The notes under the pieces are model-generated. The model was given only the letters and a program-made list of their open reading frames with translations, was not told the origin of the DNA and did no database searches. DNA of 14,192 nucleotides from Acidobacteriota bacterium (lineage in GTDB: Bacteria; Acidobacteriota; Terriglobia; Terriglobales; Acidobacteriaceae): the NCBI GenBank assembly GCA_021851465.1, contig JAJZDL010000050.1, positions 1-14,192 on the forward strand, read 5' to 3'. This document shows, piece by piece, positions 1 to 7,809 of the stretch; the first letter of the stretch is position 1, and each line of letters opens with the position of its first letter. Position numbers and translations under genes: made by a program.

Positions 1-853
<853 letters not shown>

Positions 854-949
854 GGTTGCGACAACTCCTGGGAAGGGACCGTCATAAATTGGGAACTTCT
901 AAAGTCTACACCCGAACCGGGCTTTGCCCACTACACGGAAGTCACCGTG

Positions 950-967
950 ATACCCCCTTTTGGGTAT
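950..967. other. Small inverted repeat in the clpP-clpX gap
   Basis: ATACCC at 950-955 and GGGTAT at 962-967 are perfect inverted copies around a 6-nt loop (CCTTTT). It sits about 100 bp upstream of clpX, in the 275-bp gap after clpP. No T-run follows it on the minus strand, so it does not look like a classical intrinsic terminator. It could be an operator, an mRNA stem or chance. Confidence 0.3.
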
Positions 968-1128
968 ACGCTTCCGTACCGGATCCTGTGCGAGCTTCGG
1001 ACTGCAAGCTGCGTGAAGCATCGATCTGTGAACGTAGGAAGCACAGGTATTTTCGCTGCGCATCTCCCATGGCACCGGGCACGCCCTTCAGCGCCTCGCC
1101 TCGAAGATGCACTCGGCGAGTACAGGAG

Positions 1129-1719
1129 CTAGAGGCGCGGGCGGTCGATGATGTCGTCGATGATGCCGTACTCCTTGGACTGCGCCGCCGTCATGATGAA
1201 GTCGCGCTCCACGTCGCGCTCGATGCGGTCCAGCGATTGCCCGGTGGATTTGCTCATCAGCTTGTTGGTGATCTCGCGGATGCGCAGGATCTCGCGGGCG
1301 TGGATGTCGATGTCTGTTGCCTGGCCGCTGAGGCCGCCCATCGACGGCTGATGGATCAGAATGCGCGCGTTGGGCAGAGCGAAGCGTTTGCCCTTCTTGC
1401 CCGCCATCAGGAGGAACGCACCCATCGACGCCGCCTGCCCGATGCAGAAGGTCTGCACGTCGTTCTTGATGTACTGCATGGTGTCGTAGATGGCGAGGCC
1501 CGCCGTGATGGAGCCGCCCGGCGAGTTGATGTAGAGCTGGATGTCCTTCTCCGGGTCCTCGCTGGTGAGGAAGAGCAACTGCGCGATGATGACGTTGGCC
1601 ACGTTGTCGTCGATCGGAGTGCCCAGAAATATGATGTTGTCGCGCAGCAGACGGCTGTAGATGTCGTAGGCGCGCTCGCCCCGGCTCGTCTGCTCGATCA
1701 CCATCGGTACCAGTCCCAT
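1129..1719 (-). CDS. clpP: ATP-dependent Clp protease proteolytic subunit ClpP
   Basis: This is the serine peptidase that forms the double-heptamer chamber of ClpXP. The 196-residue protein has the usual family length. The catalytic triad is Ser98 (GQAASMGAFL), His123 (LIHQPS) and Asp173 (VERD), with INSPGGSITAG and GQATDIDIHAREIL as further family signatures. The start at 1719 is chosen because it begins with the conserved MGLVPMVIEQ and is preceded by GGGAGA six bases upstream (TAAGGGAGACTAC before ATG). The open frame continues upstream to 1935, but that part has no ClpP character. Residues 1-5 may be a short propeptide, since MVIEQ is close to the mature ends known in the family. It is followed by clpX. 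A promoter-like box and two identical palindromes lie just upstream (see separate entries). Confidence 0.98.
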   Translation of the reverse strand: MGLVPMVIEQTSRGERAYDIYSRLLRDNIIFLGTPIDDNVANVIIAQLLFLTSEDPEKDIQLYINSPGGSITAGLAIYDTMQYIKNDVQTFCIGQAASMGAFLLMAGKKGKRFALPNARILIHQPSMGGLSGQATDIDIHAREILRIREITNKLMSKSTGQSLDRIERDVERDFIMTAAQSKEYGIIDDIIDRPRL

Positions 1720-1747
1720 GTAGTCTCCCTTATGCAGTGTGTTTCGT

Positions 1748-1788
1748 CGGCTTGCCGGATTCCGACTTGGCGGAGGCCCGGCTTGCCG
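1748..1788. promoter_or_regulatory. Twin palindromes CGGCTTGCCG upstream of clpP (possible operator pair)
   Basis: Two identical copies of CGGCTTGCCG occur at 1748-1757 and 1779-1788. Each is an inverted repeat (CGGC/GCCG around TT), and the copies are 31 bp apart, close to three helical turns. They lie 29-69 bases upstream of the clpP start. They lie just downstream of the candidate minus-strand -10 box TATAGT (1794-1789), where a repressor could block transcription. They could instead form RNA stems in the clpP leader, since GTCGG (1746-1750) can also pair with CCGAC further on. I do not recognise the motif as a named operator. Confidence 0.4.
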
Positions 1789-1794
1789 ACTATA
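1789..1794 (-). promoter_or_regulatory. Candidate -10 box for clpP
   Basis: The minus strand reads TATAGT here, five of six matches to TATAAT. It would place the transcript start near 1782, giving a leader of about 60 nt. No convincing -35 was found; an ACAACA-like hexamer lies at roughly the right distance. Tentative. Confidence 0.3.
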
Positions 1795-1895
1795 GCATTT
1801 CACGAATCGGTGTTGTTGTGCAGGCGCGGCGCTCGAATGGGAGGGCGATTGCGTGGATCGGCGTGTCTCTTGCTCGAAGGGGCATCTCTCGCCGT

Positions 1896-1924
1896 TTGTT
1901 GGCTTATTGGGGCAATTATATACT
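1896..1924 (+). promoter_or_regulatory. Candidate sigma70-type promoter upstream of the glycan gene cluster
   Basis: TTGTTG (1896-1901) and TATACT (1919-1924) are separated by 17 bp, in a short AT-rich patch that stands out from its surroundings. It would start transcription near 1931 and give a leader of about 145 nt before asnB at 2075. The minus strand of the same patch contains a perfect TATAAT (1920-1915) without a good -35, which could be an additional distal promoter for clpP. Assigned from sequence only. Confidence 0.35.
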
Positions 1925-2074
1925 TGGTAAATCAAGCGAACTTCCCCAATTCATCCTCTGTTGCGCATCGTGGTCCGCGCTACGGGCAGGCACGCGCGCT
2001 GCAATGCGGCGCTTGCGATATGAGAAGATGGAGCAAGAAGAATCGATGCGAAATCACACCTGTCTGGCGCCCGT

Positions 2075-3910
2075 ATGTGCGGTATAGCGGGGTTCGTCGC
2101 GAGTGAAGAGGACCTCGCCGCGCACTCCGTCGATGCGGTCCTGCGCATGACGGAGCGGATGCGACTGCGCGGCCCCGACGCGGAGGGCGTATGGAAGGGG
2201 CAGGGCGTGGCGCTGGGCCACCGGCGTCTGGCCATTCTCGACCTGGATGCGCGCTCGAACCAGCCGATGATCGCGACGGACGGCGCGTACAGCATCGTCT
2301 TCAACGGCGAGATCTACAACTTCCACGAGCTGCGCAGCGAGTTGGAGGCCGAGGGCGTGGCCTTCCGCACCACCTCCGATACGGAGGTGTTGCTGGCACT
2401 GTATGCGCGCGAGGGGGAGAGGATGCTGCCCCGGTTGCGGGGGATGTTTGCGCTGGCCATCTGGAGCGCGGAATCGCGCGAGCTGTTTCTGGCGCGCGAC
2501 CCCTACGGCATCAAGCCGCTGTACTATGCGCAGACGGAGCGGGGTGTTGTCTTCGCCTCGCAGGTGAAGGCGGTCCTGGCGTCTGGGCTGGTTGCGCAGG
2601 CGACCGAGGAGGCCGGTGTTGCGGGGTTCTATCTGTGGGGGAGCGTGCCGGAGCCGTGGACGCTCTACCGCGGAATCTTTGCGCTGCCCGCGGGAAACTG
2701 GATGCGCGTGCGCGCGGGGAGGGCGGAGACGCCGGTCTGCTGGAGCGACATCCGGGAGAACTGGCGGCAGCAGGGCACCCGGCACTCCGCTGCGGAGCTG
2801 CAAGTGACGGTGCGGCAGGCGGTGGTGGATTCGGTGCGCGCCCATCTGGTGAGCGACGTTCCGGTGAGCGTGTTTCTGTCGGGCGGGATCGATTCTGGGA
2901 CGATTGCGGCGCTGATCGCGGAGCTGGGCGGAAGGGCCGAGGGGATCACGGTCGGCTTCGACGAGTTCACCGCGCAGCCTGAGGACGAGGTGCCGGTGGC
3001 AGCCGCCATTGCAGCGCATTATGGGCTGCGCCACCATGTGCGCAGGGTCTCGCGGACGGAGTTCGAGCAGGAGATTCCGCGCTTTCTGGATGCGATGGAC
3101 CAGCCGTCGATCGATGGGGTTAACACATGGTTTGCGGCCAAGGCAGCGGCCGAGCGTGGGTACAAGGTGGTGCTCTCCGGCGTGGGCGGCGATGAGATCT
3201 TCTATGGCTACTCGCTGGCCCGGCAGCTTCCGCGCAGCGCGCGACTGGGAAGGATGGCTACGGCGGTTCCCGGCGGACGGCACCTGGTGGGTGGGCTGTG
3301 CGCCGCGCTGGCCAGGAGACACCGGCACCCCAAGCTCAAGGGAGTGGCGGAGTTCATGGGTACGCTGGAGGGCCTGTATTGCCTGAAGCGGTGCGTGTTT
3401 CTGCCGCAGGATCTGCCGCTGCTGATGGGCGAGGAGCGCGCGCGGGAGGGCCTGGAGCGACTGGGCGGATTGCGACTAGGCGGATTGCCCCCAGGGATGA
3501 CACAGGCCGATGCGGTGGACGACGCGGCTGGGGCCTGCCTGCTGGATTCAACGCTGTACCTGCGCAACCAGTTGCTGCGCGACAGCGATTGGGCCAGCAT
3601 GGCGCACTCGCTGGAGCTGCGCACGCCGCTGGTGGATGCCTCATTGCTGAATGCGCTGAAGCTGTGCCACATGGGCTTTACAGGCGGAGTGGGCAAACGG
3701 ATGCTGGCGCAGTCGCCGATGCATCCATTGCCGGAGGAGATTGTGGCCCGTCCGAAGACGGGGTTTGCCGTACCGATGACGCAGTGGCTGGCCGCGGCCA
3801 CCGAACGGCGCGAGTGGGCCGACATTCCTCTGCTGGCGGACCGCGCAACCCCCTGGACACGGCGCTGGGCCAAGGTGGTGATGGATGAGGGATTCAAGGA
3901 GAGCCGATGA
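2075..3910 (+). CDS. asnB: Asparagine synthase (glutamine-hydrolysing) family amidotransferase
   Basis: A 611-residue protein with a class II glutamine amidotransferase domain followed by an ATP-dependent synthetase domain. Free asparagine synthesis is the family's textbook reaction. Members inside polysaccharide loci are often thought to amidate sugars or other acids instead. Cys2 (MCGIAGF) is the N-terminal nucleophile and fixes the start at 2075. R49 (GHRRL), FNGEIYN (76-82) and D102 (TSDTE) bind glutamine. The PPi loop SGGIDSG is at 269-275. DQPSIDGVNTWF (342-353) and SGVGGDEIFYGY (368-379) complete the synthetase site, with RDSDWASMAHSLELRTPLVD late in the domain. The upstream ribosome site is weak. 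Its stop overlaps the glycosyltransferase start by 4 bp (ATGA), so the two are translationally coupled. A 15-bp tandem duplication encodes RLGGL twice at 462-471. Family is certain; the true acceptor is unknown. Confidence 0.93.
   Translation: MCGIAGFVASEEDLAAHSVDAVLRMTERMRLRGPDAEGVWKGQGVALGHRRLAILDLDARSNQPMIATDGAYSIVFNGEIYNFHELRSELEAEGVAFRTTSDTEVLLALYAREGERMLPRLRGMFALAIWSAESRELFLARDPYGIKPLYYAQTERGVVFASQVKAVLASGLVAQATEEAGVAGFYLWGSVPEPWTLYRGIFALPAGNWMRVRAGRAETPVCWSDIRENWRQQGTRHSAAELQVTVRQAVVDSVRAHLVSDVPVSVFLSGGIDSGTIAALIAELGGRAEGITVGFDEFTAQPEDEVPVAAAIAAHYGLRHHVRRVSRTEFEQEIPRFLDAMDQPSIDGVNTWFAAKAAAERGYKVVLSGVGGDEIFYGYSLARQLPRSARLGRMATAVPGGRHLVGGLCAALARRHRHPKLKGVAEFMGTLEGLYCLKRCVFLPQDLPLLMGEERAREGLERLGGLRLGGLPPGMTQADAVDDAAGACLLDSTLYLRNQLLRDSDWASMAHSLELRTPLVDASLLNALKLCHMGFTGGVGKRMLAQSPMHPLPEEIVARPKTGFAVPMTQWLAAATERREWADIPLLADRATPWTRRWAKVVMDEGFKESR
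3458..3487 (+). repeat. 15-bp tandem duplication inside asnB
   Basis: CGACTGGGCGGATTG (3458-3472) is followed directly by CGACTAGGCGGATTG (3473-3487), 14 of 15 bases identical and in frame. It encodes the peptide RLGGL twice. The frame is preserved, so it is a length variant rather than a disruption. Confidence 0.85.
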
Positions 3911-5082
3911 GGATCCTGCACTTCATCCCGTCGATCGACCCGGCCACGGGCGGGCCTGTCGAGGGGCTGCGGCAACGCTGCGCGATCTATCGCAACAGCG
4001 GACATGAGGTCGAGGTGGCCTCGCTGGACTCGCCGGAGTTTGTGCGGCAGTGCGAGTTTCCGGCCACTGCGGTTGGACTGGGCCCGGGCCTGGGGGTCTA
4101 TGCATACACGCGCCATGCGGTGCCGTGGCTCAAGGCCAACGTCGCGCGCTTCGATGTGGTCTTCGTCAACGGCGTGTGGAACTACAACACGCTGGCCGCC
4201 TGGCGCGCGCTGGCCGGTACCGACATCCCATGGGCCGTCTTTCCGCACGGGATGCTCGATCCCTACTTCAAGAAGCGGTTCCCTCTGAAGCACCTCAAGA
4301 AGGTGCTTTACTGGCACCTGTTTCTGCGCAGAGTGCTGCGCGATGCGACGGCTGTGCTGTTCACCTGCGAGGAGGAGAGGCTGCTGGCGCGGCAGTCGTT
4401 TGCGCGCTACAGTGTGCGCGAGGCGGTCGTTCCCTACGGAACGTTCGGCCCGGAGTGCGACATCGCGGCGGCCGGCGAAGAGTTTCTGACGCGATGGCCG
4501 GAGCTGCGCGGCAAGCGGCTTGTCCTCTCGCTGGGGAGAATCCATCCAAAGAAGGGGACGGACATCCTGATCGAGGCGTTTGCCCGGGCGCTGGGCAAGG
4601 ACGCGGCATGGCAGTTGGTCATTGCAGGCCCGGACAGGACCGGATGGCGAAAGGAGTTGGAGACGCTGGCGGAGAGGCTCGGCATCGCGCACCGGATTGC
4701 ATGGACTGGAAGCCTGGAGGGGCCGCTGAAGTGGGGGGCCTTCGCGGCCTCGGAGGTCTTTGTGCTGCCTTCGCACCAGGAGAACTTCGGGATCGTTGTG
4801 GCGGAGGCCCTGGCGTGCGGCCTGCCGACGCTCGTCTCCGACAAGGTCAACATCTGGAGGGAGGTCGTGGGCAACGGCGCGGGGTTTTCCAGTGAAGATA
4901 CAATCGAGGGAACCGAAGCCTTGCTGCGCCGCTGGTCGGCGTTGAGCGCGGAGGAGAGTGCCGCGATGCGGCTGCGCGCGCAGCAGTGCTTTCACGATGA
5001 GTTCGACTTCAACCAGACATCGAAGCGCACGATGGAGAACGTCGAACAACTGGCGCGGGCCACGCCGAACAGCAATGGGTAG
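3907..5082 (+). CDS. Glycosyltransferase family 4 protein
   Basis: A 391-residue GT-B fold enzyme, expected to transfer a sugar from an activated donor to a glycan or lipid-linked acceptor at the inner membrane face. The N-terminal Rossmann half starts with MRILHFIPSIDPATGGPVEG, whose glycine-rich loop is typical of GT4. The donor-binding half shows SLGRIHPKKG at 208-217 and the GT4 E-x7-E motif E292-NFGIVVA-E300 (QENFGIVVAEALACGLP). No signal peptide or membrane segment is apparent, as usual for peripheral GT4 enzymes. It starts within the ATGA that ends asnB, and the acetyltransferase gene starts 30 bases after its stop, so it belongs to the same unit. Donor and acceptor cannot be read from sequence. 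Confidence 0.92.
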   Translation: MRILHFIPSIDPATGGPVEGLRQRCAIYRNSGHEVEVASLDSPEFVRQCEFPATAVGLGPGLGVYAYTRHAVPWLKANVARFDVVFVNGVWNYNTLAAWRALAGTDIPWAVFPHGMLDPYFKKRFPLKHLKKVLYWHLFLRRVLRDATAVLFTCEEERLLARQSFARYSVREAVVPYGTFGPECDIAAAGEEFLTRWPELRGKRLVLSLGRIHPKKGTDILIEAFARALGKDAAWQLVIAGPDRTGWRKELETLAERLGIAHRIAWTGSLEGPLKWGAFAASEVFVLPSHQENFGIVVAEALACGLPTLVSDKVNIWREVVGNGAGFSSEDTIEGTEALLRRWSALSAEESAAMRLRAQQCFHDEFDFNQTSKRTMENVEQLARATPNSNG

Positions 5083-5111
5083 CGTTTAGCGGGAGTGAGG
5101 CAGGAGCCACG

Positions 5112-5699
5112 ATGGCGAGGCATGCGCACTACAACGCGGCGGAGCACATCCCGGCGGAGACGGCGGCGGACCCGTATCTGCGCCCCGCGTTCGCGGCCGG
5201 CGACCGCGCGCGGCGGATGGCATGGAACCTGTGCCGCGCCGTGCTGTACCGCCCGTCGCCGAGGCCGATGCACGCGTGGAGGGCCTTCCTGCTGCGAGGC
5301 TTTGGCGCGACGCTGGGGCCGCACTGCCACTTCTATCCGGGCTCGAAGGTGTACGCGCCGTGGAACCTCTTCTGCGCGGACGCGGTGGCCGCCGCGGACG
5401 GCGCGGAGATCTACAACCCAGCGCCGGTGCGCCTCGGCTCGCACGCCATCCTCTCGCAGGACGCGTACCTGTGCGGCGCAACCCACGACATCGACGATCC
5501 ACGCTTTCCGCTGCTGGCCTTCGCAATGGAGGTTGGGGCCTATGCGTGGATCTGCGCGCGCGCCTCGGTCGCTCCCGGCGTGAATGTCGGCGAGGGAGCA
5601 GTGCTGGCGCTGGGCGCGATCGCCACCCGCGACATCGAGCCGTGGTGCGTCTACGCCGGCGTTCCGGCGGTGAAGGTGAAGGAGCGCAAGCGGCGATGA
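5112..5699 (+). CDS. WcaF-type left-handed beta-helix acetyltransferase
   Basis: A 195-residue hexapeptide-repeat acyltransferase, resembling proteins annotated as putative colanic acid biosynthesis acetyltransferases. These move an acetyl group from acetyl-CoA to a sugar hydroxyl. An N-terminal stretch of about 60 residues is followed by imperfect hexapeptide turns (LGSHAILSQDAYLCG, VGAYAWICARASVAPGVNVGEGAVLALGAI). The likely catalytic His is H125 in GATHDIDDPRF. The C-terminal AGVPAVKVK is the usual ending of the sugar acetyltransferase fold (GNPAKVIK-like). AGGAG lies 7 nt upstream of the ATG at 5112. Its TGA overlaps the ATG of the transporter gene (ATGA, 5696-5699). The acceptor is presumably the product of the neighbouring glycosyltransferase, which is inference. 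Confidence 0.88.
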   Translation: MARHAHYNAAEHIPAETAADPYLRPAFAAGDRARRMAWNLCRAVLYRPSPRPMHAWRAFLLRGFGATLGPHCHFYPGSKVYAPWNLFCADAVAAADGAEIYNPAPVRLGSHAILSQDAYLCGATHDIDDPRFPLLAFAMEVGAYAWICARASVAPGVNVGEGAVLALGAIATRDIEPWCVYAGVPAVKVKERKRR

Positions 5700-7003
5700 G
5701 CGCAACCCAGGCCACACTCGACAGACCGATCAACACACCGCGACAGGTGCTCTTCGCCAGCCTCATCGGCACCACCATCGAGTTCTTCGACTTCTACATC
5801 TACGCGACGGCGGCCGTGCTGGTCTTTCCCGGCCTCTTCTTTCCCTCGTCCGATCCCGCCACCGCGCGGCTGGCCTCGCTCGCCACCTTTGGCATCGCGT
5901 TTCTGGCACGGCCCATCGGCTCCGCGCTCTTCGGCCACTTTGGCGACCGCATCGGGCGCAAGACGACGCTGGTGGTCGCGCTCTCCACCATGGGAATCTC
6001 GACGGTCGCCATCGGCGCCCTGCCCACCTATCGCGCCATCGGCCTGGCCGCTCCTCTACTGCTTGCGCTCTGCCGCTTCGGCCAGGGAATCGGCCTGGGC
6101 GGAGAGTGGGGCGGCGCCATCCTGCTGGCAATTGAAAATGCCCCGCCCAACAAGCGCGCGTGGTACGGCATGTTCCCGCAACTCGGCGCGCCCATCGGGT
6201 TCTTTCTCTCCGGCGGCATCTTCCTGCTGCTCTCGCACTGGCTCACAGACCGGCAGTTCTTTGCCTTCGGCTGGCGGCTTCCCTTTCTGGCCAGCGCGGT
6301 CCTGGTCTTCCTGGGCCTCTACGTCCGCCTGGCCCTGACGGAGACACCCGTCTTTCAGGGCGCACTGCATCGCGGCGAACAGCTCAGGATGCCGATGTAC
6401 TCTGTCCTGCGCCACCACACGCGCGCGCTGGTCTCGGGCATTGCGGCCTGCCTTGCGACCTTCGTTCTCTTCTATCTGATGACGGTCTTCGCCCTCTCGT
6501 GGGGCACCAGCGCGCTGGGTTACAGCCGCGGCAAATTTCTCCTGATGCAACTGCTCTGCGTCTCGCTCTTCGCCGTCACCATCCCCATCTCGGCCCTGCT
6601 CGCCGAATACGGGCGCCGCCGCGTGATGCTGTGGGTGACTGGATGCATCGCGGCCTTCGGCATCTTTCTCGGGCCGATGTTCTCCGCAGGCACAGGCGGC
6701 GCGGTGGCGATGATGGCCGTGGGCCTCTCGCTGATGGGCGTAACCTACGCACCCATCGGGACGCTGATCTCCGAACTCTTCCCTACCCCGGTGCGCTATA
6801 CCGGCAGTTCGCTTGCCTTCAGTCTTGCGGGGATCCTTGGCGCATCGCTTGCGCCTTCGATCGCCACCTGGCTGGCGCGGCACTACGGAATCGACTCGGT
6901 CGGCTACTATCTCTCCACCGCCGCCGCGCTCACCCTGCTCGGCCTGCTCTCCATCCGCGAGACCAAGGACAACGACCTCGCCGGTGTTGCTCGCCGCGGA
7001 TAG
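5696..7003 (+). CDS. MFS transporter, metabolite:H+ symporter (MHS) family
   Basis: A 435-residue inner-membrane protein with about 12 hydrophobic segments. It carries the MFS loop 2-3 motif GHFGDRIGRKT at 80-90. Other MHS traits are TTIEFFDFYIYATAA in the first helix, GLGGEWGGA, and SELFPTPVRYTGSSLAF in the C-terminal half. Relatives (ShiA, KgtP, ProP and YhjE types) import small organic acids or osmolytes with protons. The start is placed at 5696 (MSATQATLDRP) because it overlaps the acetyltransferase stop in ATGA and removes a long N-terminal extension with no membrane or family character. An MHS symporter as the last gene of a glycosyltransferase unit is unusual. It may bring in an organic-acid precursor or move a glycoconjugate; the substrate cannot be assigned. 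Confidence 0.9.
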   Translation: MSATQATLDRPINTPRQVLFASLIGTTIEFFDFYIYATAAVLVFPGLFFPSSDPATARLASLATFGIAFLARPIGSALFGHFGDRIGRKTTLVVALSTMGISTVAIGALPTYRAIGLAAPLLLALCRFGQGIGLGGEWGGAILLAIENAPPNKRAWYGMFPQLGAPIGFFLSGGIFLLLSHWLTDRQFFAFGWRLPFLASAVLVFLGLYVRLALTETPVFQGALHRGEQLRMPMYSVLRHHTRALVSGIAACLATFVLFYLMTVFALSWGTSALGYSRGKFLLMQLLCVSLFAVTIPISALLAEYGRRRVMLWVTGCIAAFGIFLGPMFSAGTGGAVAMMAVGLSLMGVTYAPIGTLISELFPTPVRYTGSSLAFSLAGILGASLAPSIATWLARHYGIDSVGYYLSTAAALTLLGLLSIRETKDNDLAGVARRG

Positions 7004-7108
7004 CGCATTGCACCGATGGGGCAGAGTGTTGTGCACCGAAGAAGATGCGGGGGTCTTCGCTGCGCTCAGAATGACAATGCGGTCGTCATTCCAACAGCGT
7101 GCAATGCG
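7004..7108. repeat. Intergenic element bounded by 10-bp inverted repeats, with an interspersed-repeat core
   Basis: CGCATTGCAC (7004-7013) and GTGCAATGCG (7099-7108) are perfect inverted copies bounding a roughly 105-bp unit. The left copy begins at the base after the transporter's stop codon, and the right ends 19 bases before the response regulator's stop codon. Inside, a second stem pairs GAATGAC (7069-7075) with GTCATTC (7085-7091). The core 7041-7076 read on the minus strand begins TGTCATTCTGAGCGCAGCGA and ends CCGCATCTTC. From memory this resembles a repetitive intergenic sequence seen many times in acidobacterial and some other genomes. No target-site duplication is obvious. It sits between convergent genes and might also act as a bidirectional terminator. 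Confidence 0.6.
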
Positions 7109-7127
7109 ATCGCGCAGGCGCGCGGCG

Positions 7128-7511
7128 TCAGCGGCGGAGTTTGGCGAGCAGGTCCGTGGGATGGATGGGCTTGGCGAGGATCTCGAACTCGTGGCCCTCG
7201 TGCCGCGCCTTCTCCAGCAGGCTGGCTGTGGCGGCCTGGCCGCTGAAGAGCAGCACCTTGCACTGTGGCAGCCGAGCGCGCACGGCAATGGCGGCCTCGA
7301 TGCCGTTCATGCCGGTCATGATGACGTCGGTGATGAGCATGTCTGGCTGGAAGCCGTCCAGCGCCGCGATAGCGTCTTCGCCACTGTAGACGGCGCGCGC
7401 CTCGAAGCCTGCCTGGTTGAGGATGACGGCCAGCGTGTTGGCGATGACCTGTTCGTCGTCGGCGACGAGGACCTTGCGTTTGGACGGCGTTGCGGCGGTC
7501 GCTTCAGTCAT
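7128..7511 (-). CDS. Single-domain response regulator (receiver-only, CheY-like)
   Basis: A 127-residue protein made almost entirely of one receiver domain. Visible residues are the acidic pocket D18-D19 (LVADDE), phospho-acceptor D62 (LITDVIM), switch S90 (LLFSGQ) and K114 before a proline (ILAKPIHP). There is no DNA-binding or enzymatic output domain, so it probably acts by protein contact or as a phosphorelay shuttle in the cytosol. The start at 7511 (MTEATAAT) is chosen because GGGGA lies 8 nt upstream and the domain begins soon after. The frame stays open to 7790, but that extension has no receiver character. It is convergent with the transporter gene and divergent from the amylase gene. 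No histidine kinase is in the window. Confidence 0.9.
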   Translation of the reverse strand: MTEATAATPSKRKVLVADDEQVIANTLAVILNQAGFEARAVYSGEDAIAALDGFQPDMLITDVIMTGMNGIEAAIAVRARLPQCKVLLFSGQAATASLLEKARHEGHEFEILAKPIHPTDLLAKLRR

Positions 7512-7725
7512 GCGGAGTGTCCCCAAATCGATGGTATGAGAGCGGCTGTGGGTCGATGCGCTACTCCGCCCCCGCAAATCCTTCTTCGCGTACTTGGCAA
7601 TGATACTCCCTGCACAGCAAAGATGGCAGGCGGCGGCGATCGCGGTCTGTACTGAAGTGCTCAGGCTTGTCTCAGCGTGCAGGCCCTGGCGATACCGTTG
7701 GCTGTCCAACCACGCTGGGCGCGCG

Positions 7726-7740
7726 CCGCATCTTATGCGG
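7726..7740. other. Short perfect inverted repeat between the response regulator and amylase genes
   Basis: CCGCAT (7726-7731) and ATGCGG (7735-7740) pair perfectly around a 3-nt loop (CTT). It lies in the 298-bp divergent gap, 69 bases before the amylase start. Otherwise I see no convincing promoter boxes or RNA gene in the gap. It may be an operator or a leader stem; evidence is weak. Confidence 0.25.
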
Positions 7741-7809
7741 GGATGTGGGCGGCAATTGCGAATCGCGCTGCATGGGATCGGTCGTCGCAAAGAGATCGGG
7801 GGACAAACG

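Larger units (their letters stand above)
1720..2074. other. Divergent intergenic region between clpP and the asparagine synthase gene
   Basis: These 355 bases separate two divergently transcribed genes and must hold promoters for both directions. Visible items are the twin palindromes (1748-1788), a TATAGT box on the minus strand (1789-1794) and an AT-rich patch with promoter-like boxes on both strands (about 1896-1924). Open frames cross the region on both strands, but none shows a ribosome site or a recognisable domain. I see no RNA gene or repeat element in it. Confidence 0.6.

Noticed and set aside
856..2106. 416-codon plus-strand open frame across clpP and both flanking gaps
   Set aside because: It is antisense to clpP for most of its length and has no family features; the rest of it is explained by intergenic sequence.
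2054..3328. 424-codon minus-strand open frame opposite asnB
   Set aside because: Translation is rich in His, Arg, Gln and Pro with no motif; the opposite strand carries complete AsnB catalytic motifs.
3208..5049. 613-codon open frame on the minus strand opposite asnB and the glycosyltransferase
   Set aside because: It is antisense to two confidently identified genes, its translation is Arg/Pro/Gln-rich without any domain, and it has no ribosome site. It is a product of high GC at third positions.
7004..7127. Classical rho-independent terminator between the convergent transporter and response regulator genes
   Set aside because: The inverted repeats are far apart and not followed by a T-run on either strand; a repeat element is the better description.
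6056..7288. 410-codon minus-strand open frame opposite the transporter gene
   Set aside because: Low-complexity charged translation (many Gln, Glu, Arg, His), antisense to an MHS transporter with clear motifs, and overlapping the real response regulator in another frame.
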